Shown here piece by piece: positions 28,464 through 37,242 of a stretch of 64,000 bases of DNA (position 1 is the first letter of the stretch; each line of letters starts with the position of its first letter). The DNA is from Opitutia bacterium (GTDB taxonomy: Bacteria > Verrucomicrobiota > Verrucomicrobiia > Opitutales > Opitutaceae): positions 1 to 64,000 of the forward strand of contig CANJCM010000015.1 of the NCBI GenBank assembly GCA_947472765.1, written 5' to 3'. The notes below the pieces were generated by a model, which saw only the letters and a program-made list of their open reading frames with translations, was not told the DNA's origin and made no database searches. Made by a program: the position numbers and the translations under genes.

Positions 28464-29414
28464 ATGCACCCCGAGATTCTCGTCGTTGGCAGCTACGTCC
28501 AGGATTTGGTCTGGCGTTGCGTGGATTTCCCCCAGCCCGGTGAAACGACCGTCGGGCTCTTCGGCTCCGGGCCGGGGGGCAAGGGATCCAATCAAGCCGT
28601 GGCGGCCGCCCGGACCGGGGTTCGCACGGGTTTCGTCGGGGCGATCGGGGCGGACAGTCTCGGGCGATCGGCGCAGGAGTTTCACGGTCGCGAAGGAATC
28701 ATGGCCCGGTTCGTCACGAAGAAGGCGCACGCCACCGGGACCGCCGCGATCCTAGTCAACCAGCGAGGGGAAAATGAGATCATCGTCGCCCTCGGCGCCA
28801 ACGCCGTGCTCGCCCGCACCGATGTGCCGGCGGCTTGGTTGCGTTCCGCACGGGTCGTGATTGCGCAGTTCGAGTCCAACCTGCGGACCACCGCATTCGT
28901 TTTGCGCGCAGCCCGGCGCCACGGCGCCACGACGATCCTCAACCCCGCTCCGATGCGGGGCGATGCTACCGCCGCCCTGCTGAGGTACGTCGACGTGCTG
29001 ATCCCAAACGAGCGTGAATTCATCGCCCTCCTCCGCCTGCGCGGCGTGACCATCCGCGAATCCCAATGGCGCGAGATGTCCTCGGCCCGGCTGCAATCAC
29101 TTTGTCGGAAACTGGAGGTACCGACCGTGATCGTCACCCTGGGTGAACGCGGCTGCTTCGTTTCGCAGCCCGACCTTTCGATTCTAATTCCCGGCCACAC
29201 CGGCCTGAAAGTTGTCGACACCGCCGGGGCCGGCGACGCGTTCGTGGGCGCATTTGCCGCGGGGCTCCGCCTCTTCGACGGCGAGATGATTCGCGCCGCT
29301 TACTTCGCGAACGCCGCGGCCGCCCTGGCCGTGACGAAACCGGGTACCGCCGCCGCGATGCCGCCGGCCCGCGAGATTGCCCGTTTCCTGCGCCAGAGGC
29401 GGACTTCCCTCTAG
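28464..29414 (+). CDS. Ribokinase-like PfkB family sugar kinase
   Basis: The ATG at 28464 gives 316 residues (MHPEILVVGSYVQDL). PfkB signature 1 is FGSGPGGKGSNQAVAAARTG. Signature 2 is DTAGAGDAFVGAF, with catalytic Asp258 and the anion-hole GAGD. The NPAP and PNEREF motifs are those of ribokinases, which phosphorylate ribose to ribose-5-phosphate, but deoxyribose, tagatose or nucleoside use cannot be excluded. Its nearness to the nucleoside and deoxyribose genes fits pentose salvage. Start upstream of 28464 is excluded because that part is repeat sequence. Confidence 0.88.
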   Translation: MHPEILVVGSYVQDLVWRCVDFPQPGETTVGLFGSGPGGKGSNQAVAAARTGVRTGFVGAIGADSLGRSAQEFHGREGIMARFVTKKAHATGTAAILVNQRGENEIIVALGANAVLARTDVPAAWLRSARVVIAQFESNLRTTAFVLRAARRHGATTILNPAPMRGDATAALLRYVDVLIPNEREFIALLRLRGVTIRESQWREMSSARLQSLCRKLEVPTVIVTLGERGCFVSQPDLSILIPGHTGLKVVDTAGAGDAFVGAFAAGLRLFDGEMIRAAYFANAAAALAVTKPGTAAAMPPAREIARFLRQRRTSL

Positions 29415-29746
29415 CGCGACTAAGATTGCCTCAGCCAATCGGGCGTGGACGAGGCTCACTTCTGCAACGCATTTCGTAGGGGCGCGCCTCGTGCGCGCCC
29501 GCAACGCAGTCCACTCGCTCAACAAACGGTGCGAAATCGAAAATAATCCAATTTGTCATTCTGAGCGAAGCCGCAACCAAAGGGGACCAAGCCGGATTGA
29601 ACAGGAAGGCCGGGAAGATCGGGGAGAAGTCCAATCCACTCGCTTCCCGAACTCCCCGATCTTCCTGTTCAAAGTCCTCCGAAAAATGAGCGATTCGAGA
29701 ATACAGCGGTACAAAATCTGTCACGCACGCAGCCCCTGGCCGGCGG
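29415..29746. repeat. Gene-free region filled with dispersed repeats
   Basis: The 332-bp region holds several repeat types. GGGCGTGGACGAGGCTC (29441-29457) and the family B palindrome AGGGGCGCGCCTCGTGCGCG (from 29478) come first. A TTTGTCATTCTGAGCGAAG piece of family D starts at 29553. A long inverted repeat has arms TTGAACAGGAAG...GATCGGGGAG (about 29597-29627) and CTCCCCGATCTTCCTGTTCA (about 29653-29672). No gene is visible. Confidence 0.8.
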
Positions 29747-31033
29747 TCACGGCAAGTCGGCCACCGTCAACAGAATCGCGAGCGCCAGGCTGAAGTCCTT
29801 CACCGCGGTCGACTTTTCGACATCAGTCCACTCGTCGAGCGAATGCGTGCGCCCCGCTCGATCGCCGGATTGGGAGGACATCGCGAAGGCGGGGATGCCG
29901 AGGCTGATTGGAATGTTCGCATCAGTGCTGCTGGTTTCCCAGACGGGCACCTTGTCGAAGGCCTTCATGGTGGCGGTCACCTGCCGCAGCACCGGTGAGT
30001 CCGGCGAAAGCGTGCCGGACGGACGCTCGCCGATCCGTTTCACGTCGGCCGTGATGGCGCCGAACACCGTCGAGCGCGCGGCGTTTTCGGCCGCCACGGC
30101 GTCGCGGATGATCTGTTTGAATTGCCCATCGATCTTGGTGAGTTCCGCGGGAGACACCGACCGCATATCGACCTCCATCGAGACTTCGTTGGGGATCGAG
30201 TTGACCGAGGTTCCGCCCGAGATGATGCCCACATTGTAGGAAACGCGCGGCTCCTTGGGCACTTCGAGCCGGCCCAGTCGGGCCATGGCGTCGCCGAGGG
30301 CGAAGGCCGGATTCACCTGCCCGAACGCACTCCAGCTATGTCCGCCCGGACCTTTGAACGTGACGCGATAACGCAGGCTCCCGAGGGCGGAGTTGGTCAC
30401 GAGATCGTTGGTACGTCCATCGACGGTGATGAAGCGCTTGATGCGACCGCTCCAGGAACCGGCGGTGAAGAGATGCCGGATGCCCCGCAGATCGCCGGCA
30501 CCTTCCTCGCCCACATTCGCGACCAACAGGAGATCCGCGGCCGTCTGCAAGCCAGCCGCATTCAAGGCGCGTGCCGCCGCCAGCAGGAACGCCAGGCCGC
30601 GGCCGTCATCCGCCACGCCTGGAGCACGGAGGGTGGTGCCGGCCCGCTTGACCTTCACATTCGTTTCCAGCGGAAAAACGGTGTCGAGATGCGCGGCCAC
30701 CGCGAGCAAGGGCGCCCCACCTTGGCCGGGTCGAAGTGCGATCACGTTGCCCACGTCATCGGTCGTGACGTCCTTGAAGCCCGCGACCCGCATCCGTTCG
30801 GCAAACGCCTCGCCGCGCGCCTTCTCTCCAAATGGTGGCGCCGGGATCTCGGTCAGCGCGACTAGGTCCGCGACGAACTGATCGTAGTCCCGCTCGAACG
30901 CCGCGACCGCCGACTGAAAAGCCGGACTCGCGACGAGTTGCCGTGCGCGGGCGTCCGCGGGCACGACCGGGTTGGCCGCGCGGGCGGTGGCAAGGAACGC
31001 AAACAGTGCCAGGACGGGAAGGAAGCGGGGCAT
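29747..31033 (-). CDS. Secreted M20 family metallopeptidase
   Basis: The 428-residue protein starts with a signal peptide (MPRFLPVLALFAFLATARA). It has the di-zinc site of M20 exopeptidases: AAHLDTVFP, GVADDGRG and VGEEGAGD, and a dimerisation/lid domain with GGHSWSAFG. Family members include tripeptidase PepT, carboxypeptidase G2 and aminoacylases; the exported form most resembles di/tripeptidase-like enzymes. It is the last gene of a minus-strand run beginning at deoC. Confidence 0.9.
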   Translation of the reverse strand: MPRFLPVLALFAFLATARAANPVVPADARARQLVASPAFQSAVAAFERDYDQFVADLVALTEIPAPPFGEKARGEAFAERMRVAGFKDVTTDDVGNVIALRPGQGGAPLLAVAAHLDTVFPLETNVKVKRAGTTLRAPGVADDGRGLAFLLAAARALNAAGLQTAADLLLVANVGEEGAGDLRGIRHLFTAGSWSGRIKRFITVDGRTNDLVTNSALGSLRYRVTFKGPGGHSWSAFGQVNPAFALGDAMARLGRLEVPKEPRVSYNVGIISGGTSVNSIPNEVSMEVDMRSVSPAELTKIDGQFKQIIRDAVAAENAARSTVFGAITADVKRIGERPSGTLSPDSPVLRQVTATMKAFDKVPVWETSSTDANIPISLGIPAFAMSSQSGDRAGRTHSLDEWTDVEKSTAVKDFSLALAILLTVADLP

Positions 31034-31051
31034 GGGAGTACTTGTTGATCC

Positions 31052-31573
31052 TTACTTGAAACGCCGGGCCCACCGGATCGCCGCAATCGCGAGCGGGCGC
31101 TCGCCGGCTGCGTCGGCGCAGATGGCGTGATGAAGCTTGAGGGTTTCAACCAGCACGCGGATCGCGTCTTCACCCATTTCCTTGCCGGCGAAAAGCTCCG
31201 CGCCCACGTCCGCAAAGTTCAGGCCCAACTGTACCGCCCGCACGGGCAGTGCAAAGCCGAGATCGAAATTGCTGAGCAGCAGCCGGCGGCGCGGGTGGTT
31301 CGTCAAACCGCAGGCATCGAGAAACCATGTCGGCGACCCCGCCGAGTCCACGTGAAGCAGTTGGAGCAGCTTCTTTTCGAGGCGCCAAAGTTCGCGCAAC
31401 CGGTCCTCGCCGATGTTAAGCGCGCGGAGAAAAATGACCGTGCGCAGGAAAGCGAGAGTGGCGTCCGAGTAGCGGTCGTCCTTGGCGAGTGGGACTTCAA
31501 ACCGCTTCAGCACGTCGCGCAGAACGAGCTGCGAGCGGTTCAGGGCGTTGGCCATGTCGCCGAGCGTGGGCAT
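31052..31573 (-). CDS. Hypothetical protein with possible MerR-like helix-turn-helix
   Basis: The 173-residue product starts MPTLGDMANALNRSQLVLRDVLKRFEVP. This resembles a short winged-HTH, followed by a helical dimerisation-like stretch (LRTVIFLRALNIGEDRLRELWRLEKKLLQLL) as in MerR-type regulators. The C-terminal 90 residues (LLSNFDLGFALPVRAVQLGLNFADVGAELF) do not match a ligand-binding domain I know. It starts 18 bp upstream of the M20 peptidase on the same strand, so it may be its regulator. That is inference. Confidence 0.65.
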   Translation of the reverse strand: MPTLGDMANALNRSQLVLRDVLKRFEVPLAKDDRYSDATLAFLRTVIFLRALNIGEDRLRELWRLEKKLLQLLHVDSAGSPTWFLDACGLTNHPRRRLLLSNFDLGFALPVRAVQLGLNFADVGAELFAGKEMGEDAIRVLVETLKLHHAICADAAGERPLAIAAIRWARRFK

Positions 31574-31680
31574 GGATCGTACTCCTCGCTGGCCGCGCTA
31601 GGTGGCCGCTGGCATCGCCAGCAATGGCGTTACGTTTTCCACGGTCTGCTCCATCACGCGATATCAAATCGGATCGAATT

Positions 31681-31748
31681 TGCGCGGTGGGGGCACCGCG
31701 CCTCCATCTTATCTCCGGTCGATGGAGGGTAGGCGCCCGCCCCGCCAC
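31681..31748. repeat. Imperfect inverted repeat
   Basis: The arms GGGGGCACCGCGCCTCCATC and GATGGAGGGTAGGCGCCCGC flank a short centre (TTATCTCCGGTC). It lies between the HTH-like protein and the small conserved protein. No gene in this 198-bp gap. Confidence 0.6.
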
Positions 31749-31771
31749 AGGGTCGGTTATCCAGATTGGTT

Positions 31772-32017
31772 CTAAGCAGCCGGCTTGTGCAGCAATTCAA
31801 CCTGGGCGATGTGCAGCGGGTTGATCGTCACGAACGAACCGTCGTCATGATCGACGTTCACGCGGCGGGAGAAGCGTTGCACGGTGCAATGATCGGGCGT
31901 GGGCACGGCATGGCGCGAGCCATTCGAAAGCACGATCACGAACGGCTCGAAGGGCCGTTGAGCCAGCCGCTGTAGCAATTCGGCCACCATGACCGTCGCG
32001 GGGTTCGGATCCGGCAT
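31772..32017 (-). CDS. Small conserved protein of PVC bacteria, function unknown
   Basis: The ATG at 32017 gives 81 residues (MPDPNPATVMVAELLQRLAQ). The core FEPFVIVLSNGSRHAVPTPD, then C, then INPLHIAQVELL matches a short beta-rich family seen often in planctomycetes and verrucomicrobia (pattern F.PF.I.L..G....V..PD). That match is from memory. It is probably soluble and may be part of a toxin-antitoxin-like or regulatory pair, but nothing here proves it. Confidence 0.65.
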   Translation of the reverse strand: MPDPNPATVMVAELLQRLAQRPFEPFVIVLSNGSRHAVPTPDHCTVQRFSRRVNVDHDDGSFVTINPLHIAQVELLHKPAA

Positions 32018-32205
32018 GATCCCGACCGTGGTCGGACCCGTAGAATAGGCAAGCCCGTGCCCCGCGGCAAACACCCTAAATTCAGGGGTGACGACTCAAA
32101 CGAGTGTCCGGGGGCGGTCGTACCAAAAGTCCTCACAATCCTGGCTTGGGTACAGGTGGGAGGCGATACGCCTTCGCCATTCGCCGAACGGTAAAAAAGT
32201 GCGGG

Positions 32206-33069
32206 TCAGGCGCCGATCGGATGCCACGTGGTCTTGAACTCGAGGAAGTCGCGCACGGCGTAGAGGCTTTCCGCCTCGTCGCGAAACCACGCCGCGCCCG
32301 TGAGCTCGGAAAAGTGCACGCGCTTCACACTTTCGGCGGCGCCCAGTCGCAAGGCCTTGCGCTCCTCCGGGGTGGCCACGGCGCTGAGGCCGCGGAGATG
32401 CGCGTGCGTCGCGAACGTCGGGAGCAGTTCCTTCCGAAAACCCGTGAGCACATTGACGACCCCGCCCGGCAGGTCGCTCGTGGCCAGCATCTCGCCGAGC
32501 AGCACGGCCGGATACGGAGTGCGCTCCGAGGCGAGGGCGACGACGGTGTTGCCGCTGACGATGATCGGGGCGACGAGGCTGATCAGTCCAAGCAGCGAGG
32601 GAGCATCGGGCGCGATCACGCCGATCACGCCCATCGGCTCGGTCACCGTAAAGTTGAAATGCGGCGAGGCCACGGGGTTGGTGTTGCCGAGGACCTGCTC
32701 GTACTTGTCGGCCCAGCCCGCGTAATAGACGAGCCGGTCGGTCGCGGCATCGACTTCGCGCGCGGCGGCGCCCGCGGCGACCCCGAAACGGACCAGCGTG
32801 TCGATCATTTCGAGGCGGCGGGCCTCCAGCATTTCGCCGAGCCGGTAAAGAATCTGGCCACGGTTGTAGGCGGTGCGCCGCGCCCAGCCAGGACCGGCCT
32901 TGGCGGCGGCCTCCACGGCGTTGCGCAGATCCTTCCGGGTGCACTGCGGGATGTGGGCAAAGAAGTTGCCGCGCGCATCGGCCAGCGGATAGGTGCGTCC
33001 GCTCTCGGACCGGATGAACGCCCCGCCGACGTAGGGCTTCGGAGTTTTGGTGATGGGAAGGCGAGTCAT
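32206..33069 (-). CDS. Truncated aldehyde dehydrogenase homologue lacking the catalytic domain
   Basis: The 287-residue product (MTRLPITKTPKPYVGGAFIRSESGR) aligns with the N-terminal and NAD-binding parts of aldehyde dehydrogenases (PMGVIGVIAPDAPSLLGLISLVAPIIVSGNTVVAL, DLPGGVVNVLTG), then stops. The usual PWNFP becomes APDAP, so the oxyanion Asn is gone. The general-base Glu and nucleophile Cys regions are absent. The 190 bp before the next gene are too short to hold a frameshifted remainder. It lies 31 bp after a complete paralogue, so it is most likely a partner or regulatory subunit rather than decay; that is inference. Confidence 0.85.
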   Translation of the reverse strand: MTRLPITKTPKPYVGGAFIRSESGRTYPLADARGNFFAHIPQCTRKDLRNAVEAAAKAGPGWARRTAYNRGQILYRLGEMLEARRLEMIDTLVRFGVAAGAAAREVDAATDRLVYYAGWADKYEQVLGNTNPVASPHFNFTVTEPMGVIGVIAPDAPSLLGLISLVAPIIVSGNTVVALASERTPYPAVLLGEMLATSDLPGGVVNVLTGFRKELLPTFATHAHLRGLSAVATPEERKALRLGAAESVKRVHFSELTGAAWFRDEAESLYAVRDFLEFKTTWHPIGA

Positions 33070-33100
33070 GGGTTCGTGTCCATCCGTGTCCATTCGTGGT

Positions 33101-34603
33101 TCAAACGAGCCGGGCATAATCGAGCAGGCCCTGGCGGCCACCTTCGCGGCCGAAGCCTGACTCCTTGTAGCCGCCAAACGGCGACGTGGGATCGAACTTG
33201 TTGTAGGTGTTCGCCCAGACCACGCCGGCCTTGAGCGCGGTGCTCATCTTCAGGATGCGCGATCCCTTGTCGGTCCACACGCCGGCACTGAGTCCGTAAG
33301 CGGTGTTGTTCGCACGCTCGATCGCTTCGTCGACGGTGCGGAAGGTCAGGACGCTCAGCACTGGTCCGAAGATCTCCTCGCGCGCGATCCGGTGGCTCAT
33401 CGTCACGCCACTGAACAGCGTCGGACGGAAATAGAATCCTTTCGTCGGGAGCGAACACGACGGCTGGTAAAGCTCGGCACCCTCTTTCACGCCGCTGGCG
33501 ACCAACTGCTGAATTTTCCGGAGCTGGGCGCGCGAGTTGATGGCGCCAATGTCGGTGTTCTTGTCGATCGGATCGCCAACGCGCAGCACTTGGATGCGCC
33601 GCTTGAGCTTCGCGAGCACGCGGTCGGCGACGGACTCCTGCACGAGTAACCGCGAGCCGGCGCAACACACGTGGCCCTGATTGAAGAAAATACCGTTCAC
33701 GATTCCCTCGACGGCCTGATCGAGCGGCGCGTCATCGAACACGATGTTCGCGGCCTTCCCGCCGAGCTCGAGGGTCATCTTCCTTTCCGTGCCGGCGAGC
33801 GATCGCATGATGGCCTTGCCGACTTCGGTCGAGCCGGTGAACGCGACCTTCGCCGCGAGCGGATGCGCCATCACGGCGGCGCCGGTTTCGCCTGCGCCGG
33901 TGACAAAATTGACCACGCCCGGCGGCAGTCCGGCGTCCTGCAGGATCGTCGCGAACTTGAGGCACGTGATGCTGGTCGTCTCGGCCGGCTTGAGGACCAC
34001 GCAATTGCCCATCGCGAGCGCCGGTGCGACCTTCCACGCGAGCATCAGCAGCGGAAAATTCCACGGAATCACCTGACCCACCAGGCCGAGTGGAGCCACG
34101 CGCCGGCCCGGAGCCACATACTCGAGCTTGTCCGCCCAGCCGGCGTGATAGAAGAAATGCGCGGCCGTCATCGGCACGTCGAAATCGCGCGACTCCTTGA
34201 TCGGCTTGCCGCCGTCGAGCGTCTCGGCGACGGCAAATTCCCTCGCCCGATCCTGCAGGAGCCGGGCAATGCGATAGAGATACTTCGCGCGCTCGCGGCC
34301 CGGCATCCGGCCCCAGGTGGTCTCGAAGGCGCGCTGCGCCGCGCGGTAGGCGGCGGCCACGTCGGAGTCGCCGGCCAGGGCAATCTCCGCAAGCTTCTGC
34401 TCGTTCGCGGGATTGATCGAATCGAAGTAGCGGCCGGTCTTGGGCGCGACGAACTTGCCGTCGATGAAGAGATCGTAGCGCGACTGGAGGCGGGGATCCG
34501 CGGTCTCGGGCGCGGGATCGAACTCCCACAAATCGCCGAAGATCAACTCGGGTGTGGCTCGGCCCCGGCGGCTGATTCTCTGATCCGAAATTAAGGTCGG
34601 CAT
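33101..34603 (-). CDS. Aldehyde dehydrogenase (complete)
   Basis: The NAD(P)-dependent enzyme oxidises aldehydes to acids. It has 500 residues and all key positions: Asn182 in PWNFP, the GSTEVGK nucleotide loop near residue 257, Glu279 in TLELGG and catalytic Cys313 in NQGHVCCAGSR. The C-terminal EEIFGPVLSV and NNTAYGLSAGVW motifs are intact. Position directly downstream of deoC suggests it removes the acetaldehyde released by deoxyribose-phosphate cleavage. It probably forms an operon with the truncated paralogue. Confidence 0.93.
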   Translation of the reverse strand: MPTLISDQRISRRGRATPELIFGDLWEFDPAPETADPRLQSRYDLFIDGKFVAPKTGRYFDSINPANEQKLAEIALAGDSDVAAAYRAAQRAFETTWGRMPGRERAKYLYRIARLLQDRAREFAVAETLDGGKPIKESRDFDVPMTAAHFFYHAGWADKLEYVAPGRRVAPLGLVGQVIPWNFPLLMLAWKVAPALAMGNCVVLKPAETTSITCLKFATILQDAGLPPGVVNFVTGAGETGAAVMAHPLAAKVAFTGSTEVGKAIMRSLAGTERKMTLELGGKAANIVFDDAPLDQAVEGIVNGIFFNQGHVCCAGSRLLVQESVADRVLAKLKRRIQVLRVGDPIDKNTDIGAINSRAQLRKIQQLVASGVKEGAELYQPSCSLPTKGFYFRPTLFSGVTMSHRIAREEIFGPVLSVLTFRTVDEAIERANNTAYGLSAGVWTDKGSRILKMSTALKAGVVWANTYNKFDPTSPFGGYKESGFGREGGRQGLLDYARLV

Positions 34604-34665
34604 GATCGGGGGAGGATCGAAAGGGATCTGTTACTTCGATTCGCTGATGAGGAACCTGCTGGGAT

Positions 34666-34745
34666 TGTCATTCTGAGCGTGAGCGAAGAATCCACCTAAT
34701 CGGTACAACCGACGACATGGATTCTTCGCTTCGCTCAGAATGACA
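34666..34745. repeat. Family D inverted repeat (hairpin)
   Basis: Arms TGTCATTCTGAGCG...GAGCGAAGAATCCA and TGGATTCTTCGCTTCGCTCA...TGACA pair almost fully around a 24-bp centre. It fills the gap between deoC (stop 34814) and the aldehyde dehydrogenase start. A related piece is at 29553. It could lower downstream expression as a transcript hairpin. Confidence 0.85.
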
Positions 34746-34813
34746 GGCCATTTTCTCGATGTTTCTCCAGCAATTGAAGCACGGGAAACGGAGCACGCAC
34801 GCGAGGTCATGAT

Positions 34814-35752
34814 TCAGTATGATTCCGCCGCCTCACTGAAATAATAGGGCGCCTGGTACGCACCGGTTCTTTCCTTTTCAATCTGGCGCAACAGATCGTT
34901 GAGCAGCGCGCTGGCGCCGAAACGATAGCGGGTGTTGTTCAGCCAGGCGTCGCCCAGCGTCTCCTTCACGGCGACGAGAAAATGCAGCGCCTGCTTGGCC
35001 GTGCGGATTCCACCCGCGGGCTTCATGCCGATCGCGATTCCAGACGCGAGGAAGTGATCCCGGATCGCCTCGAGCATCACCTGGTTGTTGGCGAGCGTCG
35101 CATTGACCGCGGTCTTGCCGGTGCTCGTCTTGATGAAGTCGCCCGGGCGAATCACTTCCATGGCGAGGAAAGAGGCGCCCCGGATGGCGTCGTAGGTTTC
35201 CAGTTCGCTGACCTCGAGAATGACTTTGAGCCGGGCGGCGCCACAGGCCTCGACGACCGCAGAGATCTCATCCTGCACCCGGGCAAATTCTCCCGCGAGA
35301 AAAGCGCCGCGATTGATCACCATGTCCACTTCGTCGGCACCGTCGGCTACGGCCGCACGGACCTCGCCAAGTCGCGTCTTGAGCGGAGCCTGACCGCTGG
35401 GAAAGGCCGTGGCCACGGAAGCCACCTTGATCGGGCTGCTCCCCAGAGCCCGCCGGGCGTGCCGGACCATCGACGGGTAAACGCAGACGGCGGCGACGGT
35501 CGGAACGTTCTCATCGTCGTGCGGCCGGAGGGCCTTGCGGCAGAGCGAGGCGACCTTGCCCGGGGTGTCCTTGCCCTCGAGGGTCGTCAAATCGATCATG
35601 CTGACGGCCCGGCGCAGACCCCAGAGCTTGGCGCCCTTCTTGATCGAGCGGGTCGTATACTTGGCCACGCGCTCCTCGAGGCCGACGCCATCGACGGAGC
35701 CAACTTCATCCCGAAGCCGGGCGAGACTGGCCGACGCAGACCGAACAAGCAT
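34814..35752 (-). CDS. deoC: Deoxyribose-phosphate aldolase
   Basis: It cleaves 2-deoxyribose-5-phosphate to acetaldehyde and glyceraldehyde-3-phosphate. Starting at the ATG at 35752 it has 312 residues (an ATG 36 bp upstream is possible). Class I aldolase features are ADEVDMVINRGAF, then KVILEVSELE, the Schiff-base Lys208 in FIKTSTGKT and the second active lysine in GMKPAGGIRT. The N-terminal 50 residues (KKGAKLWGLRR) exceed the short E. coli form and match the longer type seen in Actinobacteria and PVC bacteria. It heads the aldehyde dehydrogenase run. Confidence 0.94.
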   Translation of the reverse strand: MLVRSASASLARLRDEVGSVDGVGLEERVAKYTTRSIKKGAKLWGLRRAVSMIDLTTLEGKDTPGKVASLCRKALRPHDDENVPTVAAVCVYPSMVRHARRALGSSPIKVASVATAFPSGQAPLKTRLGEVRAAVADGADEVDMVINRGAFLAGEFARVQDEISAVVEACGAARLKVILEVSELETYDAIRGASFLAMEVIRPGDFIKTSTGKTAVNATLANNQVMLEAIRDHFLASGIAIGMKPAGGIRTAKQALHFLVAVKETLGDAWLNNTRYRFGASALLNDLLRQIEKERTGAYQAPYYFSEAAESY

Positions 35753-35804
35753 GCCTCGGACTATCGGCAGCGCTCCGGTCGAAAACAAACGAAAACGCCG
35801 CGCC

Positions 35805-37241
35805 TCAGGGGAACTTGGACGCGTAAAGAGCCCGCTCGTCCGCCGTCTGCAATTCCTTCCAGAGCGAAACGCCCACGCCGACCCCCGCGCCGAGGTTGCC
35901 GAGTGCCTGATCGTAATGGAAGTCAGGCCCGCCGTTCATGTCGATCGACTCGGCGACGATGGAACCTTGGATCTGACCCGTCGCACCGCCCCCGTTGGCG
36001 GTGACGGCGGCGAACGGCGCATAAACGGCGGCTCTCAGCTGGCCGTTGCCGCTGACGGTGATCGTCTGACCCGTCGTCGTCCGCGTGCCGTAAATTTGCA
36101 GCGTCGCCGGCTCCACGTTGCTATTGGCCACGCCGTTGCCGGCCATTGCGAGGTTGCCGTTGGTGTAAACCTTCAGCGTCGCCCCCGCGTTCACGTTCAT
36201 GAACGCATTGCCGCCGATGCTGATGGCCGGGTTGTTGAGGTGGTTGTTAAGGATGAACACGACCTTCGTCCCGGCGGCGATCTGGATGTTTTTTCCGCCG
36301 CCGTTGATGGCGATATTATAGGAGCTGCCGAAATCGTAGTAGTAGGTGCTGTCGGCGGCGTTGATGGCCGTGCCCACCGCCGCACTCGGAAAGGTGGTGG
36401 TGCCCGAAATGCTCGTAGGCGAGTTGACCGTCACTGGCACCGGGACGGAAACGGCGGGAAAGGTTGCGGAGAAGTCGGTGCTGACCGTGCCCGTAATGGT
36501 CGCCGAACCAGCCACGGTTCCGCCGCCGGTGGCCACGTTGCCCATGACCGTGCCGTTCGCGAGGTCGATGGCGCCGTTCGTCGCGCTCACGCAGCCGACC
36601 GTGCAGTTCGAAAGTCGGACCCCCACGCTGTAGGGAACCGCGGCCAGGGCGGGATCAGGCTTCGAATTCCAGCTATCCGCCGAGGGGTGCCCGGCCCAGT
36701 CGATCACGTTCTTCGCGACCAGCCCGTTCGAAAACAGGGAGCGACTCCGGAGGGAAATCCGGACCCATTTTTCAATCGGGCGCCCCGTCGCTGGTGTGAT
36801 CGTGGACTTCACGACAATGTAAGGCGTGCCGCTATAGGTGTAATTCTTGACGTACACCCGGACCTGCGCGCGCGCTCCGGGACCGGGCGTGTAGTAGTAG
36901 GGCGAGTCCGTCGGAAACGCGCGCGTCGCCTCGTTCGTTCCGGTGTTCAGTGTCCAACCGCTCCACGCCGTTGCGGCCGCCGTGCCGGCGGTGACACTAT
37001 AGAAGCACGCCATCGCCTGCTCGATCCCGATCTCCGCGTAGTCGACGCTGCTATTGGCGTAGAACGATCGGTTCGCCGAATTCAGCGAGGTGATGGACAA
37101 CTTCAGATAGCTCGCGAGCGAGACTCCGATGATTCCGGCGATGAGCATCGCGACAATCAGGACGGAACCTTTTTGGCTCGAGGCCGAACGGCCGGGAGGC
37201 CGGCCCGGATTCCCTCTAGTCTGATTCGCAGCGCAGGTCAT
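35805..37241 (-). CDS. PilX-like pseudopilin-associated protein, module 3
   Basis: The 478-residue protein has a basic head, then one hydrophobic helix GSVLIVAMLIAGIIGVSLASYL (about residues 25-46), as in PilX_N proteins, without the GFTLVE motif. Its large exported domain is beta-rich and Gly/Thr/Asn-rich (AINGGGKNIQIAAGT, LKVYTNGNLAMAGNGVAN), suggesting a solenoid. It shares with the two other module copies F.NGLVAK..I...G, then DSWNS.PD, then TDF.A.F, and FHYD..L.NL. It is the last gene of module 3; 1 bp separates it from the PilW-like gene upstream. Confidence 0.85.
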   Translation of the reverse strand: MTCAANQTRGNPGRPPGRSASSQKGSVLIVAMLIAGIIGVSLASYLKLSITSLNSANRSFYANSSVDYAEIGIEQAMACFYSVTAGTAAATAWSGWTLNTGTNEATRAFPTDSPYYYTPGPGARAQVRVYVKNYTYSGTPYIVVKSTITPATGRPIEKWVRISLRSRSLFSNGLVAKNVIDWAGHPSADSWNSKPDPALAAVPYSVGVRLSNCTVGCVSATNGAIDLANGTVMGNVATGGGTVAGSATITGTVSTDFSATFPAVSVPVPVTVNSPTSISGTTTFPSAAVGTAINAADSTYYYDFGSSYNIAINGGGKNIQIAAGTKVVFILNNHLNNPAISIGGNAFMNVNAGATLKVYTNGNLAMAGNGVANSNVEPATLQIYGTRTTTGQTITVSGNGQLRAAVYAPFAAVTANGGGATGQIQGSIVAESIDMNGGPDFHYDQALGNLGAGVGVGVSLWKELQTADERALYASKFP

Positions 37242-37242
37242 G

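Noticed and set aside
31772-32205. Frameshifted C-terminal half of the truncated aldehyde dehydrogenase
   Set aside because: Only about 190 bp are free before the next gene, and no EE.FGPV or Cys-site motif occurs in any frame.
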